6,629 nt of DNA from Clostridia bacterium (GTDB lineage: Bacteria > Bacillota_A > Clostridia > Oscillospirales > CAG-272): contig JAGBGV010000372.1 in the NCBI GenBank assembly GCA_017935805.1, positions 1-6,629 of the forward strand, read 5' to 3'. The position numbers and the translations under genes were made by a program. The notes beneath the pieces were generated by a model. It searched no databases, was not told the DNA's origin, and worked only from the letters and a program-made list of their open reading frames with translations. Shown here one piece after another: positions 6,627-6,629 of this stretch (positions within the stretch are counted from its first letter, which is position 1; every line of letters begins with the position of its first letter).

Positions 6627-6629
6627 TAA

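Noticed and set aside
1..6629. CRISPR array, tRNA/rRNA genes, insertion sequence, phage or defence system
   Set aside because: No regularly spaced repeats, tRNA-like cloverleaf, transposase or defence-type protein was seen; CPBP proteins can be labelled Abi in old annotation, but this alone does not indicate phage defence.

Overview
The window carries five protein-coding genes, all on the + strand, packed almost end to end, and closes with a strong intrinsic terminator. Base composition is moderate (roughly 50% G+C by eye). Shine-Dalgarno sites are strong GGAGG/AGGAG types at 6-8 nt spacing. The gene content (a clostridial-type TtcA-like thiolase, a CPBP membrane protease, TadA, a YgiQ radical SAM protein with a lysine-rich tail, and a CsaB-type pyruvyltransferase) suggests a Gram-positive anaerobe of the class Clostridia, perhaps near Ruminococcus/Oscillospiraceae. 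That placement is inference from protein style, not a database match.

Layout: (1) 1-780, a TtcA-family tRNA 2-thiolation enzyme whose first codons lie outside the window; (2) 793-1566, a multi-pass CPBP/CAAX-type intramembrane protease; (3) 1548-2111, the tRNA adenosine deaminase TadA, overlapping the protease gene; (4) a 96-nt gap with a weak promoter candidate and a 10-bp perfect palindrome; (5) 2208-4229, a YgiQ-family radical SAM protein; (6) 4269-6560, a two-domain protein joining a GT4-type glycosyltransferase to a CsaB-type polysaccharide pyruvyltransferase; (7) a Rho-independent terminator at 6585-6608. No tRNA, rRNA, CRISPR array, insertion sequence or clear pseudogene was seen.

How the genes may work together: the first three form a tight cluster (12-nt gap, then an overlap) and are probably co-transcribed. 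TtcA (s2C32) and TadA (I34) both modify the tRNA anticodon loop, and in E. coli both modifications occur on the same tRNA-Arg(ICG), so the pairing may be functional. The protease between them has no obvious link to this pathway. YgiQ is a widespread radical SAM protein without an assigned reaction, as far as I know. The last gene belongs to cell-envelope polysaccharide synthesis: a sugar transferase and the enzyme that adds a pyruvate ketal, a modification used elsewhere to anchor SLH-domain proteins. Most of the window is ordinary core-genome sequence. The feature most worth a second look is the glycosyltransferase-CsaB fusion, including its incomplete EX7E motif.
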